From Rutidosis leptorrhynchoides (taxonomy: Eukaryota; Streptophyta; Magnoliopsida; Asterales; Asteraceae): 64,000 nucleotides of DNA. The DNA is taken from NCBI RefSeq assembly GCF_046630445.1, contig NC_092338.1, forward strand, positions 150,646,501 through 150,710,500, read 5' to 3'. A program made the translations under genes and the position numbers. The notes beneath the pieces are model-generated. The model was not told where the DNA came from and made no database searches. It saw nothing but the letters and a program-made list of their open reading frames with translations. This document shows, piece by piece, positions 34,348 to 46,077 of the stretch. Within the stretch, counting starts at the first letter, position 1. The number at the start of each line of letters is the position of its first letter.

Positions 34348-35195
34348 TGTTAGAAATATGTTCTCGGGTTGGTTACGGTTCGACCGTGGTTTGACCGTGG
34401 TACATATATTCCGAAGATATGCCCATAACATTAAATAATAAAAGTCCATTTATCCTATTCGGTCACACACAAAGGCCAATCGTAAATTATTTGATATACA
34501 TTCTAATCGGAAATTAATTTATTAATCATTAGTTAATGGTTTAATAAATTAAGTAAGTTTTTTTATGTGTATACATATACTTACAAATCTAAATATGTAG
34601 AGATTTGATTAGATTTTGCAAATCATATTTTATATAAGATATAAGATTTGATTTGATTTATAAAATATGATTTGATTTTGTAAATCTTATTTTATAAAAA
34701 GATTTGATTTTGCAAATCTTTCCAAATATTTATTTATTATATTTGTACTAGATGTATTATTGTATCAATAATGTACTTTGTTCTATATAATACCAAGTCT
34801 TGGTATTGAAAAAGAAGAAGTTAAAAAAAATAAATAATACAAAACACACATACAAAATGCTATATTTCTCTTTCTCATTTTCAAGTAACCAAAATACTTG
34901 AAATATATAATTGGGTTTTGGTGGAAATAAGGAAGAAGAAAAGATCCGTTAAGTAGAAGGTATAGATCGAAGCAAGGTTGGAACTTTGAGTGTCTACCGT
35001 TTAAAGGAACTCTTCTTTGAGTTTTCAAATTCGATCTTCAAAAGACTACAAAGGCTGTATTCTAATCTTCTCTTATTCAGTTTCGTTAATTTGTTTTTTT
35101 TGCTAAAGTTTTGTACAATGATCCGTGGAAGAGTATGATTTTGTAAAGTTTTAAAAATGCTTCCGCTCGCTTTGAATTTGTATCATACTCCAACA
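34348..35195 (+). repeat. 5' LTR of the RT-deleted copia element
   Basis: 848 bp with a likely TATA box (TTCTATATAATA, about 34780). Near-identical to the 3' LTR outside the MITE. Confidence 0.9.
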
Positions 35196-37086
35196 GTGGT
35201 ATCCGAGCCATCTTGTACAAGTTTTAGCAAACTTTTCTTATGATATTTAGTTTTGATGGATGCGTTGTGCATGATTCTTGGAGATGTCATGCATAACAAA
35301 CATGCAAAACAAGTATCATGATTTATGTTTTATGTTTCTTAAATACTAATTTGAATCTTGGATTTTGGCAAAATGTAAAATAGGTTAAACTCATTTTTTT
35401 CATTTAAGAATTTTTTTTCAGCTTGGACAGTCCGTCTTTGATGGACTATTACGGGGCTTTAAACTCAATATTATTGTATGAGACCAATTGCATTTGAAAG
35501 CTAACTGAAAGAACTTAAATTTGAAAAAAAATTCATCGAAAACGGACTAGAAATGAGTAAGATATGACCATCTGAAGTTGCATGTATGAATCTGCCAAAA
35601 TCCGAAAATTTGATAAGGTAACTTGCATGTTGACTAAAAGTGATTCAAAGTTTAGGAAAATAAAGTACATAAATTATATTCATGTTTTACATGAAATGAG
35701 AAAATTAAAATTGTTAATTTTAGACTTTATGCTTTGTTAAAGTGGATAAATCTCCAACATGTTTTAATTCACTTAATATGTTTGTTTGGATGGCTTTGGC
35801 ATGAAAACCATACTTACAAAATATGAAGTGAGTTTACATACATAAGTTATGTAAACAAGGATTGATATTTGTTATGTGCCATTAAGTGCTGTTTAAATCA
35901 ACCCTTATCGAAACATGTTTCATAAAATGGATGTTTGGCACTCCATTTTTAATGTATATGATTGTTGTATGAAATCGGTAGTATTTGCCTCTATAAGACC
36001 CTTGTGTGAATGTTTGGTTGTGTGATTTAATTTATTATTTATTCGAGATGAATGTAATAATTTATTAAACGACTTGCATGTCGTCTTTCTTATTTATTCG
36101 GGATGAATGTAATAATTATTAAACGACTTGCATGTCGTATTTCTTTTTCATATTGTATTTGTAGTAGTATAGAAAATAGAATAGTTATTTTGTAAAATAA
36201 TGCAACCAAGATTGGAATCACAAAGATGATGTTCACAAGGCGGCCCATCCGAGCATATAATAGAGATAAAGGTTTTAGTGGGAGCCAATTCTCACACAAG
36301 GTTATGTCCCTAGTTGACCAAGTTTTTTCGTGTGTTGGCTCACCGAAAAAACGCATAGGACTCGAGGCATATTACCGATAATTACGTGCCATGATTATTA
36401 TTGTGTTCTTATTTGTCTATGTCATGCTAGCTAGAAAATTAGTATAGAAACAAAAGACAACAATCACTTAAAATGGTTTAGTTAAAAGTAGTTTAACAAA
36501 CGCAACATGCAATACATAATTAGCAAATGTTTTAAAATGGAATAAACTACTTTTGCTAACAGAAAACAAAACCCCGTTTTAAATGTAAACTTTACGCTAC
36601 CCATGAGTAATACACACATCCGAACCTTCTACCTGTTAGAGTTCGCGATACCCGAGAGTCTTGGGCCGGACTTTAATTGGGTGTTGGGAAGAGTGAGGTG
36701 AATTTCGCGATACCCGAGAGTCTTGGGCCGGATTTCACGTGTATCTATCACGGACAGTTTACAATCTGAAATCGTGGTTCGCGGCAAACCCGCCACGAGG
36801 AAGGATTAGCGTAGAAGGGATTAAACATGCCAAGTGAAATAACTGATTATCACTAAATCCTGCAGAACCTAAGAATTTCATAATGGATGAAATTGGTAAT
36901 ATAGTTACCTACCTAAATAGCTTATGATTGGCGATCCACGGTAAACCCGTCGTTACCATAAGTGAAATATGGATCTTAGCCTTGTTAAATATAATTGTTT
37001 GAATATTGAACACACTTGGGTAATTATCTTAACAAGGATTAATCATATCAAACTAACTAATACAACTTATTTTAAAAATATGATAG
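35196..37086 (+). other. Long leader of the copia element
   Basis: The primer site TGGTATCCGAGC is at 35198. The leader is 1.9 kb without a credible ORF. It has a tandem pair of about 55 bases (36038-36145, with AAACGACTTGCATGTCGT) and a repeated CGATACCCGAGAGTCTTGGG (36649 and 36708). AAACGACTTGCATGTCG could form hairpins. Confidence 0.65.
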
Positions 37087-39437
37087 ATGTCTGCAACAAA
37101 CACAAATCCTACTCCGTCATCAATCACTAATTTCTGCCTTAAAGGGCTCCTCGAAAAGGACAAGCTTACGGGCTTGAACTACATGGACTGGCTTCACAAC
37201 CTAAGAATTGCTCTTAGGATGGAAGAAAGATCAGGGCAATTGACGAACCCTTACCGGCAGAACCCGGATCGAGAGCTACTCAAGCGGCTAGGGACGAGTT
37301 TGAAAAATGTCGTTCCGAGTCTAATGAGGTAGCATGCTTGATGTTGGCGACCATGTCTCCGAATCTCCAAAAGGGCATGGAGAGTTTGGGGTCGTATGAC
37401 ATGCTTAACCAACTAAAGGACATGTTCCAACAACAAGCAAAGCAAGAAAGGTTTGACACCGTGAAAGCTCTCATATCTTGCAAAATGGCAACGGAAAGTA
37501 GTGTTAGTGTCCATGTACTACAAATGAAAGGGTACATAGACCGAATGGAGTGCCTTGGTTTTTCCATAAGTCAGGAGCTTGCAATGGATTTTATCCTGAA
37601 CTCGCTGACTAGTGCATATGAAGGATTCATTATGAACTATAATATGAACAATATGGAGAAAACAATCATGGAGCTCCATGGCATGTTGAAAACCGCTGAG
37701 GCTAACATGGCCAAAGCTAAACCCGCAACTACCGTCCTAGCCATTCGTGAAGGTGGGATCAAGAAAAAGAAAAACAAAACAAAGGGCAAGAATAAGGGCA
37801 AGGGTAAGGTTGGCACGTCCAACTTCAAACCTAAACCTAAGGGCATTGCTAACTCTTCTACTTCAAAGATCCCGCAAACCAAGTCTCCTGAAGAAGCAAT
37901 ATGCTTTCATTGTGGGGATAAAGGACATTGGAGGCGCAACTGTACCAAGTACTTGAAAGAACTTAATGAACTACGGGTTAAGGGAGTCGACGTACCTTCA
38001 GGTTTGTTCATGATTGAACTAAACAATACTGCTATTTCTAACTCCTGGGTATTGGACACAGGATGTGGTAGTCACATTTGTACAAATGTGCAGGGACTCA
38101 CAAGAAGTAGGAAGCTGAAGACTGGAGAGGTCAATCTAATCATGAGGAATAAGAACGTTGCCTCTGTTGATATGATTGGAGAATATAAGCTCACTTTTGA
38201 TTCTGGTCTATGTATTGTTTTGTCTAATGTTGGCTACAGTGCCGAAATGGCAAGAAACATTATATCTTTTAATGCTTTATTTAATAATGGTTTTGATTTT
38301 AGTTTTGATAATGGATCAATACTTGTTCACAAAAATGGGATATTTTATTTCAAGGCTAGTCCTTGTAAAGGCATCTTATAAACCACAGCAAAGCTAAATG
38401 ATAGTTCAATCTATAATGTTGATTCATCCAAAGATGGTTTAGATAAAACGTATCTATGGCATTGTCGTTTAGGTCATATAAACAAGAAACGCATAGCAAA
38501 ACTCTAGTCAGATGGAATTTTAGAATCATTTGATGTTACATCATATGAAAAATGTGAATCTTGCTTGTTAGGAAAAATGACAAAAGCACCTTTCACAGGA
38601 AACTGTGAAAGGGTTAAGGATCTGTTGGAGTTGGTACACACTGATGTGTGCTGTCCATTCAGATCGCCTACTAGACACCAGGAACGATACTTTGTTACAT
38701 TTACTGATGACTTCAGTAGATATGGTTATGTTTATTTAATTAAACAAAAGTCTGAAACTTTGGGAGTGTTCAAGGCATACCAAAATGAAGTAGAAAATCA
38801 TCTGAACAAAAGAATTAAGATTCTTCGATCTGATAGAGGTGGTGAATATCTTAATGATGAATTTCGTGATCATCTACGGGTTTGTGGGATAATCTCACAA
38901 TTAGCTCCTCCTAGAACACCACAACATAATGATGTGGCAGAAAGGAGGAATCGAATATTACTTGATATGGTTCGATCCATGATGAGCCGCACAAAGCTTC
39001 CAATCAGTTTTTGGGGTTATGCCCTACAAACTGTCGCAAGGATCCTTAACCTCATCCCAACCAAGAAAGTTTCTAAAACACCTTATGAGATATGGCTTGG
39101 TAAAACTGTGTCTCTCTCATATCTAAGAATCTGGGGTTGTGAGGCTTACGTTCGTCGTGAAGCTCAAGATAAACTTAAACCCAGATCCGAAAAGTGTTTA
39201 TTTGTTGGTTACCCGACTGATTCTTTTGGATATTTGTTTTATAACCCTACTGAGAACAAAGTCTTTGTGTCCCGAAGGGGAGTCTTCCTTGAAAAGGATC
39301 TCATATCAAAAGGAACCAGTGGGAGAAAAATTGACCTTGAAGAAATTCAAGAATCAACCGACATGGAAACCGATATTGGAACCGATTATCCTCAAGAGGT
39401 CGATGAGCCTGGAGTTGAAATAGAAACTGACCTATAG
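37087..39437 (+). pseudogene. Copia gag-protease-integrase
   Basis: Gag begins MSATNTNPTPSSITNF with LTGLNYMDWLHNLRIAL. A frameshift near 37255 moves the reading to the frame open to 38381. The CCHC knuckle CFHCGDKGHWRRNC is at 37902-37943, after a Lys-rich linker. The protease is WVLDTGCGSHICTN (about 38047). A TAA at 38379 and a TAG at 38505 interrupt the same frame; integrase then has HCRLGHINKKR with CESCLLGK, HTDVCC, ILRSDRGGEYLN and TPQHNDVAERRNR (the D,D,E core), and GW-type LFVGYPTDSFGYLF. It stops at TAG 39435. Beyond it the frame continues with RRSDRVRQTPKKY and the start of the RT region (AMDNEIQSMHDNQVW), then ends in the deletion near 39640. Confidence 0.85.
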
Positions 39438-39631
39438 CCACCACCCATACGTAGATCTGATAGAGTCCGTCAAACACCAAAGAAATATAGTTTACATATA
39501 TTTGAGGGTAATGACGAAAATATAGATTCTGATGAACCTATTACCTATCAGGAAGCAATGACAGGCCTCGAGTCTATTAAATGGAAGGAGGCTATGGACA
39601 ACGAGATCCAATCCATGCATGATAATCAAGT

Positions 39632-39925
39632 ATGGACAACGATGCCATGTGGATAAAGAAATTCATCGGGGATCTGGGTGTAGTTCCTACAATCCATGAT
39701 CCTGTTGAGATTTTCTGCGACAATGTGAGTGCGGTTGTCTTGGCTCAAGAACCGAGGTCACAAAAGCGCACACGGCACATACTCAAAAAGTACCATTACA
39801 TCCGTCAACTTGTAGTAGACACGACTAAGAACTTGGCTGATCCTTTCACCAAGCCTTTGCCACAGACTAAGCATGATGCTCATAGCATGTCTATTGGCAT
39901 TCGTGTCATTGATGATAAAGTTTGA
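39632..39925 (+). pseudogene. Copia RNase H C-terminal remnant
   Basis: WIKKFIGDLGVVP, EIFCDNVSAVVLAQEPRS, RTRHILKKYHYIRQ and NLADPFTKPLP are the standard end of copia RNase H, with the final Asp (CDN) kept. It is joined out of frame to the RT start at about 39640, so some 1.5 kb of RT and RNase H is lost. The small ATG at the join is an accident of the deletion. Confidence 0.85.
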
Positions 39926-40758
39926 TTGTATTTTTATGTTAAGTTTGAAATTTTAAACATTGGGTAATAATATATATATTGCAATTGATCGGATGATTAA
40001 TATATTGAGATTATATTATACGCACGATGCGATCATTTCATTGTATATTGCCATGTTTCATTTTGCATGTTTTAACTTCCCATGAATATTATTTCATAAA
40101 CTTCCACAGTCGGTCATTCTCTAAGGAAGAGAGAATTGAATTAAGACTGCTATGAAGTGTAGTAATATCGGCTTATATGAAACTACATTCATGAGGGACT
40201 TGATAGTTGATTCAAGGTTCTGGAATGACCACACTTAGATGCTACTTCATGATTTTAAGTCACAAGTAAGCTCTAAGATGGCAGCATCATTTATCCTAGA
40301 GTGGATATGTATGAGAAATCCTGACACAAACTATGTTATACTTTGACCTGTTTCTAACGCTGTGCGTAAATGCCGGTCATAAGGGAGCAGATTGGGTATA
40401 TCATGGAATGTGGTGGATGTCTATACAGTTGAAGCAATTTGTTCCTTCTTCTTTAAGCGAGTTTAAGCGATATCTCTGGGCCCCTCGTTAATTTATGCAG
40501 AATTAAATGCATGGCCATGCTACGACTGAATTAATGCAATTACAGTTTATTTGATCACCACAAATCTCCATCGGGAAACATAATCTTGAACGATGATGAT
40601 TGACACTTAACCATGTCACACGTTCATATAGATATCTTGAACAAAAGGATGATTGATATTAATCAAAATATAGGAGTGTAATGTAGCAGACTAGTTGTTA
40701 CACATGGTGTGTCTTTTAAGACAAGCCAATATTATTAATGTCAGTGCAAGTGGGAGTA
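39926..40758 (+). other. 3' untranslated part of the copia element
   Basis: Non-coding, ending in the purine tract CAAGTGGGAGTA (40747-40758). Confidence 0.7.
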
Positions 40759-41806
40759 TGTTGGAAATATGTTCTCGGGTTGGCTACGGTTCGACTGTGG
40801 TTGACCGTGGTACATATATTCTGAAGATATGCCCATGACATTAAATAATAAAAGTTCATTTATCCTATTCGGTCATACACAAAGGCCAATCGTAAATTGT
40901 TTGATATACATTCTAATCGGAAATTAATTTATTAATCATTAGTTAATGGTTTGATAAATTAAGTAAGTTTTTTTATGTGTATACATATACTTACAAATCT
41001 AAATATGTAGAGATTTGATTAGATTTTGCAAATCATATTTTACATAAGATATAAGATTTGATTTGATTTATAAAATATGATTTGATTTTGTAAATCTTAT
41101 TTTATATAAAAATTTAGTTTTGCAAATCTTTCCAAATATTTATTTATTATATTTATACTAGACAGTGGCGGAACTTGAACTCGGATACAGACGGGGCGGT
41201 GTAAAAATTTATTAAATCTTTCAATGTCAGCAGGGGTAAACACTAAAAAAACCTTATTTTTTTGTAAAATCTTTTTTTTTAGTGTAAAATTTTTTGTTTC
41301 GTAAAATCCAGGTGGGGCGGATACCCCATTTGGGTTGCACTAAGTACCGCCACTGGTACTAGATGTATTATTGTATCAATAATGTACTTTGTTCTATATA
41401 ATACCAAGTCTTGGTATTGAAAAAGAAGAAGTTAAAAAAAATAAATAATACAAAACACACATACAAAATGCTATATTTCTCTTTCTCATTTTCAAGTAAC
41501 CAAAATACTTGAAATATATAATTGGGTTTTGGTGGAAATAAGGAAGAAGAAAAGATCCGTTAAGTAGAAGGTATAAATCGAAGCAAGGTTGGAACTTTGG
41601 GTGTCTACCGTTTAAAGGAACTCTTCTTTGAGTTTTCAAATTCGATCTTCAAAAGGCTACAAATGTTGTATTCTAATCTTCTCTTGTTCAGTTTCGTTAA
41701 TTTGTTTTGTTTGCTAAAGTTTTGTACAATGATCCGTGGAAGAGTATGATTTTGTAAAGTTTTAAAAATGCTTCCGCTCGCTTTGAATTTGTATCATACT
41801 CCAACA
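40759..41806 (+). repeat. 3' LTR of the copia element, with MITE
   Basis: 1,048 bp, of which 193 bp plus an 8-bp duplication is a later insertion. The rest aligns with the 5' LTR with few differences. Confidence 0.9.
41163..41355. mobile_element. hAT-type MITE inside the 3' LTR
   Basis: Ends CAGTGGCGG and CCGCCACTG are inverted repeats. The 8-bp flanks ATACTAGA and GTACTAGA differ by one base, as in hAT elements. The 5' LTR lacks it, so it inserted after the copia element. Confidence 0.8.
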
Positions 41807-41811
41807 ATTAG

Positions 41812-42730
41812 GACCTTCATTAACAGTCTTAACATGTGCTTTTTAGGACTTTTTGTGTGTGTTTTAGGACTCTATTGAAAGGTCGCAATATAGTATTTAA
41901 GACTCTATTCGCTTGGTCCTTAATTATTTTATAGGACCCTATTCACGGGTTTCAAAAACTTATTTTTAGACTCTATTTGTGCGGTCCTTAATGATATTAT
42001 AGGACCCTTATTCATGGGTTTCATAAACTTACTAGAACATTTTTTAAGAATCCTAATATGTTTTTTAGGACAAGTCCTTATATGTATTAAAATATTAGAA
42101 GTCACATTATATGACCCTATAATAAGGTCTTAATATGTTCATGAGACCCTTCTTAAGCGTCCTTAATGATATTATAGAACCCTTATTCATGGGTTTCATA
42201 AACTTTTTTCAGCTATTAGGACCCTTTTTAAAGATCCTGATATATTTTTTAGGACCCTTAAATAAAGTCCTTATATGTTTTAAAATATTAGAAGTCACAT
42301 TATATGATCCTATAACAAGGTCCTAACATGTTCATGGGACCCTTCCTAACGGTTCTTAATGATATTATAGAACCCTTATTCATGGGTTTCATAAACTTTT
42401 TTCAGCTATTAGGATCCTTTTTAAAGATCCTCATATGTTTTTTAGGACCCTTAAATAAAGTACATATATGTTTTGAAATATTAGATGTCGCATTATATGA
42501 CCCTAGAATAAGGTCCTAATATGTTCATGGGACCTTTCGTAAGGGTTCTTATACATTTTTTAAAACCCTTTTCTAATAAGATCCTAATATGTTTTTAGGA
42601 CCCTTATTAGTCTATTGGGACGCCACTGTGGGAGGACCAATTCGTTAGTGGTCCTATCAGCTCAAAGGTCCTATTAGAGTACATAATAGGACCTTCGCGG
42701 TGGTCCTATAAGCCCGTTTTTCTTGTAGTG
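41812..42730. mobile_element. CACTA (En/Spm) element end with subterminal repeats
   Basis: The sequence ends CCCGTTTTTCTTGTAGTG, whose complement begins CACTACAAGAAAAACGGG, the standard plant CACTA terminus. Many TAGGACC/GGTCCTA words in both orientations fill the last 900 bases, as transposase-binding repeats do. A scrap with the same word (34302-34347) lies left of the copia element, so copia inserted into it. The opposite end and any transposase are not in the window. Confidence 0.8.
41945..42520 (+). repeat. 193-bp tandem units in the CACTA subterminal region
   Basis: Units starting at 42135 and 42328 are about 90 percent alike; a weaker unit precedes them and the start of another follows at 42521. 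The twin 63-codon ORFs read from them are by-products of the repeat, not genes. Confidence 0.8.
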
Positions 42731-44420
42731 ATTCCCGGCCCTAGTAGCTTTCATCATCGCCTCCATCGTTTGAGCTCTGTCACCCTTCTTTTCTTCTTTC
42801 TTCATATATTCAAAGTCCGGAATAAAGAAGTAACGCTGCAAAACCTTCTAAGATTGACTGCTCTTCTTTCACCCTACTGCGCGTATTATATCCTCTAGAC
42901 GGTTCCTGAGTTCTGTTTCACCTAACATGTGATCACACCATAACCAACACAAACGTAAATCCAAACAAAAAGTAACTTATGCGAAAACAAGTTCACACGA
43001 AAGGATCGAATAACTAAAAGCTATTAAAATCCTAAAATACACCGCTTCCCGGTAGCGGCGCCAAAAAATTGATGTGCGTTTTCTATGCCTACTTTTATTG
43101 AACTAAACTTAACCAATTTAACACACGAATACAGGTGACAATTCCTGATCAATGTAATAAAGAAACTAGTAAGCACAAGTTCGTCCACAGAGAGAAAAGT
43201 GTTTAAGATTGAAATAACTAATAATTATCCTAAGAATTGGGGGTTTTGTTTGTATTTAATGAATTAACACAGTAGCGAAAGCAAACTAACGAATTAACCA
43301 TACAAGGAGAAGCAGTGTCCACTTTAATGCTTAACAAATGACTAGGATTGTTTTTTTTATTAAAACCGTTATTAAAGGTCTAAGTAATTAGTTCATATCG
43401 GTCTCACGAAATCAATGAACCAAAGGCATAATGAATTCAATTAGCTCACATTAATTATCATTCAGAGGTCCAAATTACCATGTTAAATTAAACGAGACTT
43501 TCTCTTGGTTAAACTCACATAAAACCTAGACTATCGGGATCACTTGGTATAGCCTACATGATTGTGTTATCACAATACCAATTTAATCACCAATTGCACT
43601 CACATATAATTGTCTGGATCTAAAAGATGAAGTATAAGCTATGAATATTGATAAACTCACATAAACCAAATCCAATAACCTGTATAATTAAATTAACGAT
43701 ATATAGATAAACACAACAATGGATCTTTCAAGAAAGCACGAATAATCAAACATAGAATCCTTAATAAATCAAAAGATAGAACAATTCATAATCATAAGTC
43801 TTACATCAAGTGGACACAAATAGCTTTAGCCTAGCATAGTAAAAGAAAGAACAAATAAACAATTAGAACGAGTAGTATTCATCATAGAATCACTAAAAAA
43901 TGAAAAACTAGAGTATCAATGATTATTAGATGATCCAATCTTCAACCTTGTTGTTAAGATCTTCAAAATTGATGAAGAATGACCTCTAAGCCCTCAAAAA
44001 CGTCCCTCCTAGCTCCAGAATTCATAAAATAATCGCTGCCCTAAGTTAGGGGTTTATTAGGGGTATTTATAGAAGGAAACTCGGAGTCCTGACCGATCTG
44101 GTGTCGTGATCGCGACACCATACATCGCGACCGCAACCTTGATGAAAAACAGCCATTCCGACCGGAAAGTAACAATCGTGACTGCGATGCTTAACTGCTT
44201 CGAAACTGTTAAGTTTTGTCATTCTATTGGGTCGGGATACACCCAATCGTGACCGCGATGGGGCCCTGAGCTGGAATTCGATCATTTTCTTCGTATTTTG
44301 CTTTGTCTCAAACTCGCTTGATACTGGAACTTGCTAAATTTATTCATAAAACCAACTCTAAGACTTCTTGAGCTCACTTTATCATTTTCTTTAAGATCAT
44401 GAACTGAAGTCTTCAATCTT
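42731..44420 (-). mobile_element. Fragment of a Ty3/gypsy element with tRNA-Asp primer site
   Basis: On the minus strand an LTR ends CGCACATCA at 43070 and is followed by TGGCGCCGCTACCGGGAA (43046-43063), a tRNA-Asp-type primer site used by Athila/Tat elements. The leader is cut at 42730 by the CACTA end. The LTR seems to run to about 44420, but its outer end is not certain. It has GC-rich words such as TCGCGACCGCAA (44097-44265). Confidence 0.65.
43046..43063 (-). other. tRNA-Asp-type primer site of the fragment
   Basis: TGGCGCCGCTACCGGGAA on the minus strand, seven bases from the LTR end. Confidence 0.8.
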
Positions 44421-45555
44421 CACCACTTTATAACCAAAAAAACCCGATATCGCGAATGAAATAGATGTATAAATGAGCCGATATCATCTACAAAGAGCAG
44501 TTCGCTTCGATTTTTTAAAACTGTTTAATCAATCGTTCAACGTCGATTGATAGGTCAAAATCGTATTTGATAATCAAAGTCGGTCAAAGTTAAAATTGGT
44601 TAACATTTTAACATGAATTTAAAATAAAACTTTAGAATTTTTGAACTAAATAAACAGTTTTAAACAATTATGTTAAATTTATGTTTATGTTTATGGTTTT
44701 CTTCAATATTTGTAAAATTAATTTTTTAAATTTAATATTTAAATGTATAAAGTAAAATCCGATTAATTGTCGAATTACCAATTACTCCTTACAAAGTTTC
44801 AGTCGATTAATCCTCAAATAGCAAATTTTGCAACTTTTGCATGTTAGTAAATATTTATAATTGTAGTTTATATAATTGGTATTTTAAGAAATGAAAATTA
44901 TATTGGCATTTTATGAAATGAAAATTATATTATTAGTGGACAATTAAAAAAAATATAAGTTAGAGAGGAGAAAATGAAAAGTTGAGATGAGAAATTAAAA
45001 AATTAAGAGCCGTAAGACATCCATGCATAATAAAAACTTGTAAGGGAGAAATTAAAAATTATATTATACATACTAGTTAAAAGACTTGTGAATTCACGGG
45101 TTTCTTTCAATAAATTATATAAAGTCTCACAGATAAATTTCTAATTTAAACTGTTTGTTACAGTGGTCAAATATAAAGTTAAACACCATAAGTTCAAATA
45201 TGCAGCAAATTGCCTATATATGATATATCCATTACAAAAAAGACCATTATTAGTCCAAGTAATGCCCAACCTGCAAGATTCATAACATATAAGAGTGACC
45301 ATATTAGTGTTCACGACTTCTAAAACATTTGTAGCACAACAAATTTACCTAAATTTAAACATAAAAGAAACTATCACAACCATCCATATTAAAACTATGA
45401 CATGTAAGATTGTTTTAGAATGTGTTTTCAATAATGAGTGTTATAGATCAAGGTTTGGGACCATTAAAAGTAAGATCATATAGCTCAAAATATGTTTTCA
45501 CTCATTATCTGACCCGTCCAAATGAACCCACTGCAAGTATAGACAATGACTTAAC
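44421..45555. other. AT-rich DNA, nothing recognised
   Basis: No ORF with domain content, no repeat ends found. Small ORFs near 45295-45610 look random. Confidence 0.5.
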
Positions 45556-46077
45556 TGTAACAACCCGACTTTTTCCGTTTACTATCGTTACTTGTCCGTT
45601 AAATATTTAACGGTGATTACTTAAACTTTGTGTGTTTAATAGAATTAAATGCATACTTGATCCTAGTGGATTACTTAAATTAATATGTTATATTAATTTA
45701 TGAATTTATTTCGGATAGCGAAATAACTAGAAGACGTTCACCTAGAAAGCTTTTCAGTTTACGAAACTCAGAAAAACGACGAAATAATTATTTCTAATAA
45801 TTATTGACTTTATGAAAAACTTATTTAATTTATTATTTATTTAGTAAATTAAACTCGGTGAATTCATTTCAATATCTAGTTAACGTTCCGGAGACCCGAT
45901 ACGGTTAACGGCACTCGAAACGGACCACGCGCATACAAGAAAATAACGAAACTAATGATATTTCACTTTTAATAATTATTTTATGTAATTATTATGTTTT
46001 AAGAATACTTTTAACTTATTAGAAGTTTTAAGGATTTAAAATGCGTAGAATTCGCTAGAACACCCGGTTAACGTTCC
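45556..46077 (+). repeat. Start of gypsy-type LTR C, split by the Athila-like element
   Basis: TGTAACAACCCGAC at 45556 is a typical start of LTRs of the TGTRACRACCC kind seen in elements A and B. The LTR is interrupted at 46077 and continues at 62651. No purine tract precedes it, so it is probably a 5' or solo LTR on the plus strand. Confidence 0.5.

Larger units (their letters stand above)
34348..41806 (+). mobile_element. Ty1/copia retrotransposon with RT deleted
   Basis: LTRs 34348-35195 and 40759-41806 start TGTTRGAAATATG and end ACTCCAACA; the duplication ATTAG is at 34343-34347 and 41807-41811. Primer site 35198, purine tract 40747-40758. Gag, protease and integrase are present, but RT and most of RNase H are missing. 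The 3' LTR is 200 bases longer because of a hAT MITE. It sits in CACTA-type sequence (TAGGACC words on both sides). Confidence 0.9.

Noticed and set aside
42135..42519. Two similar 63-residue ORFs as a gene pair
   Set aside because: They are frames of a 193-bp tandem repeat in a CACTA end.
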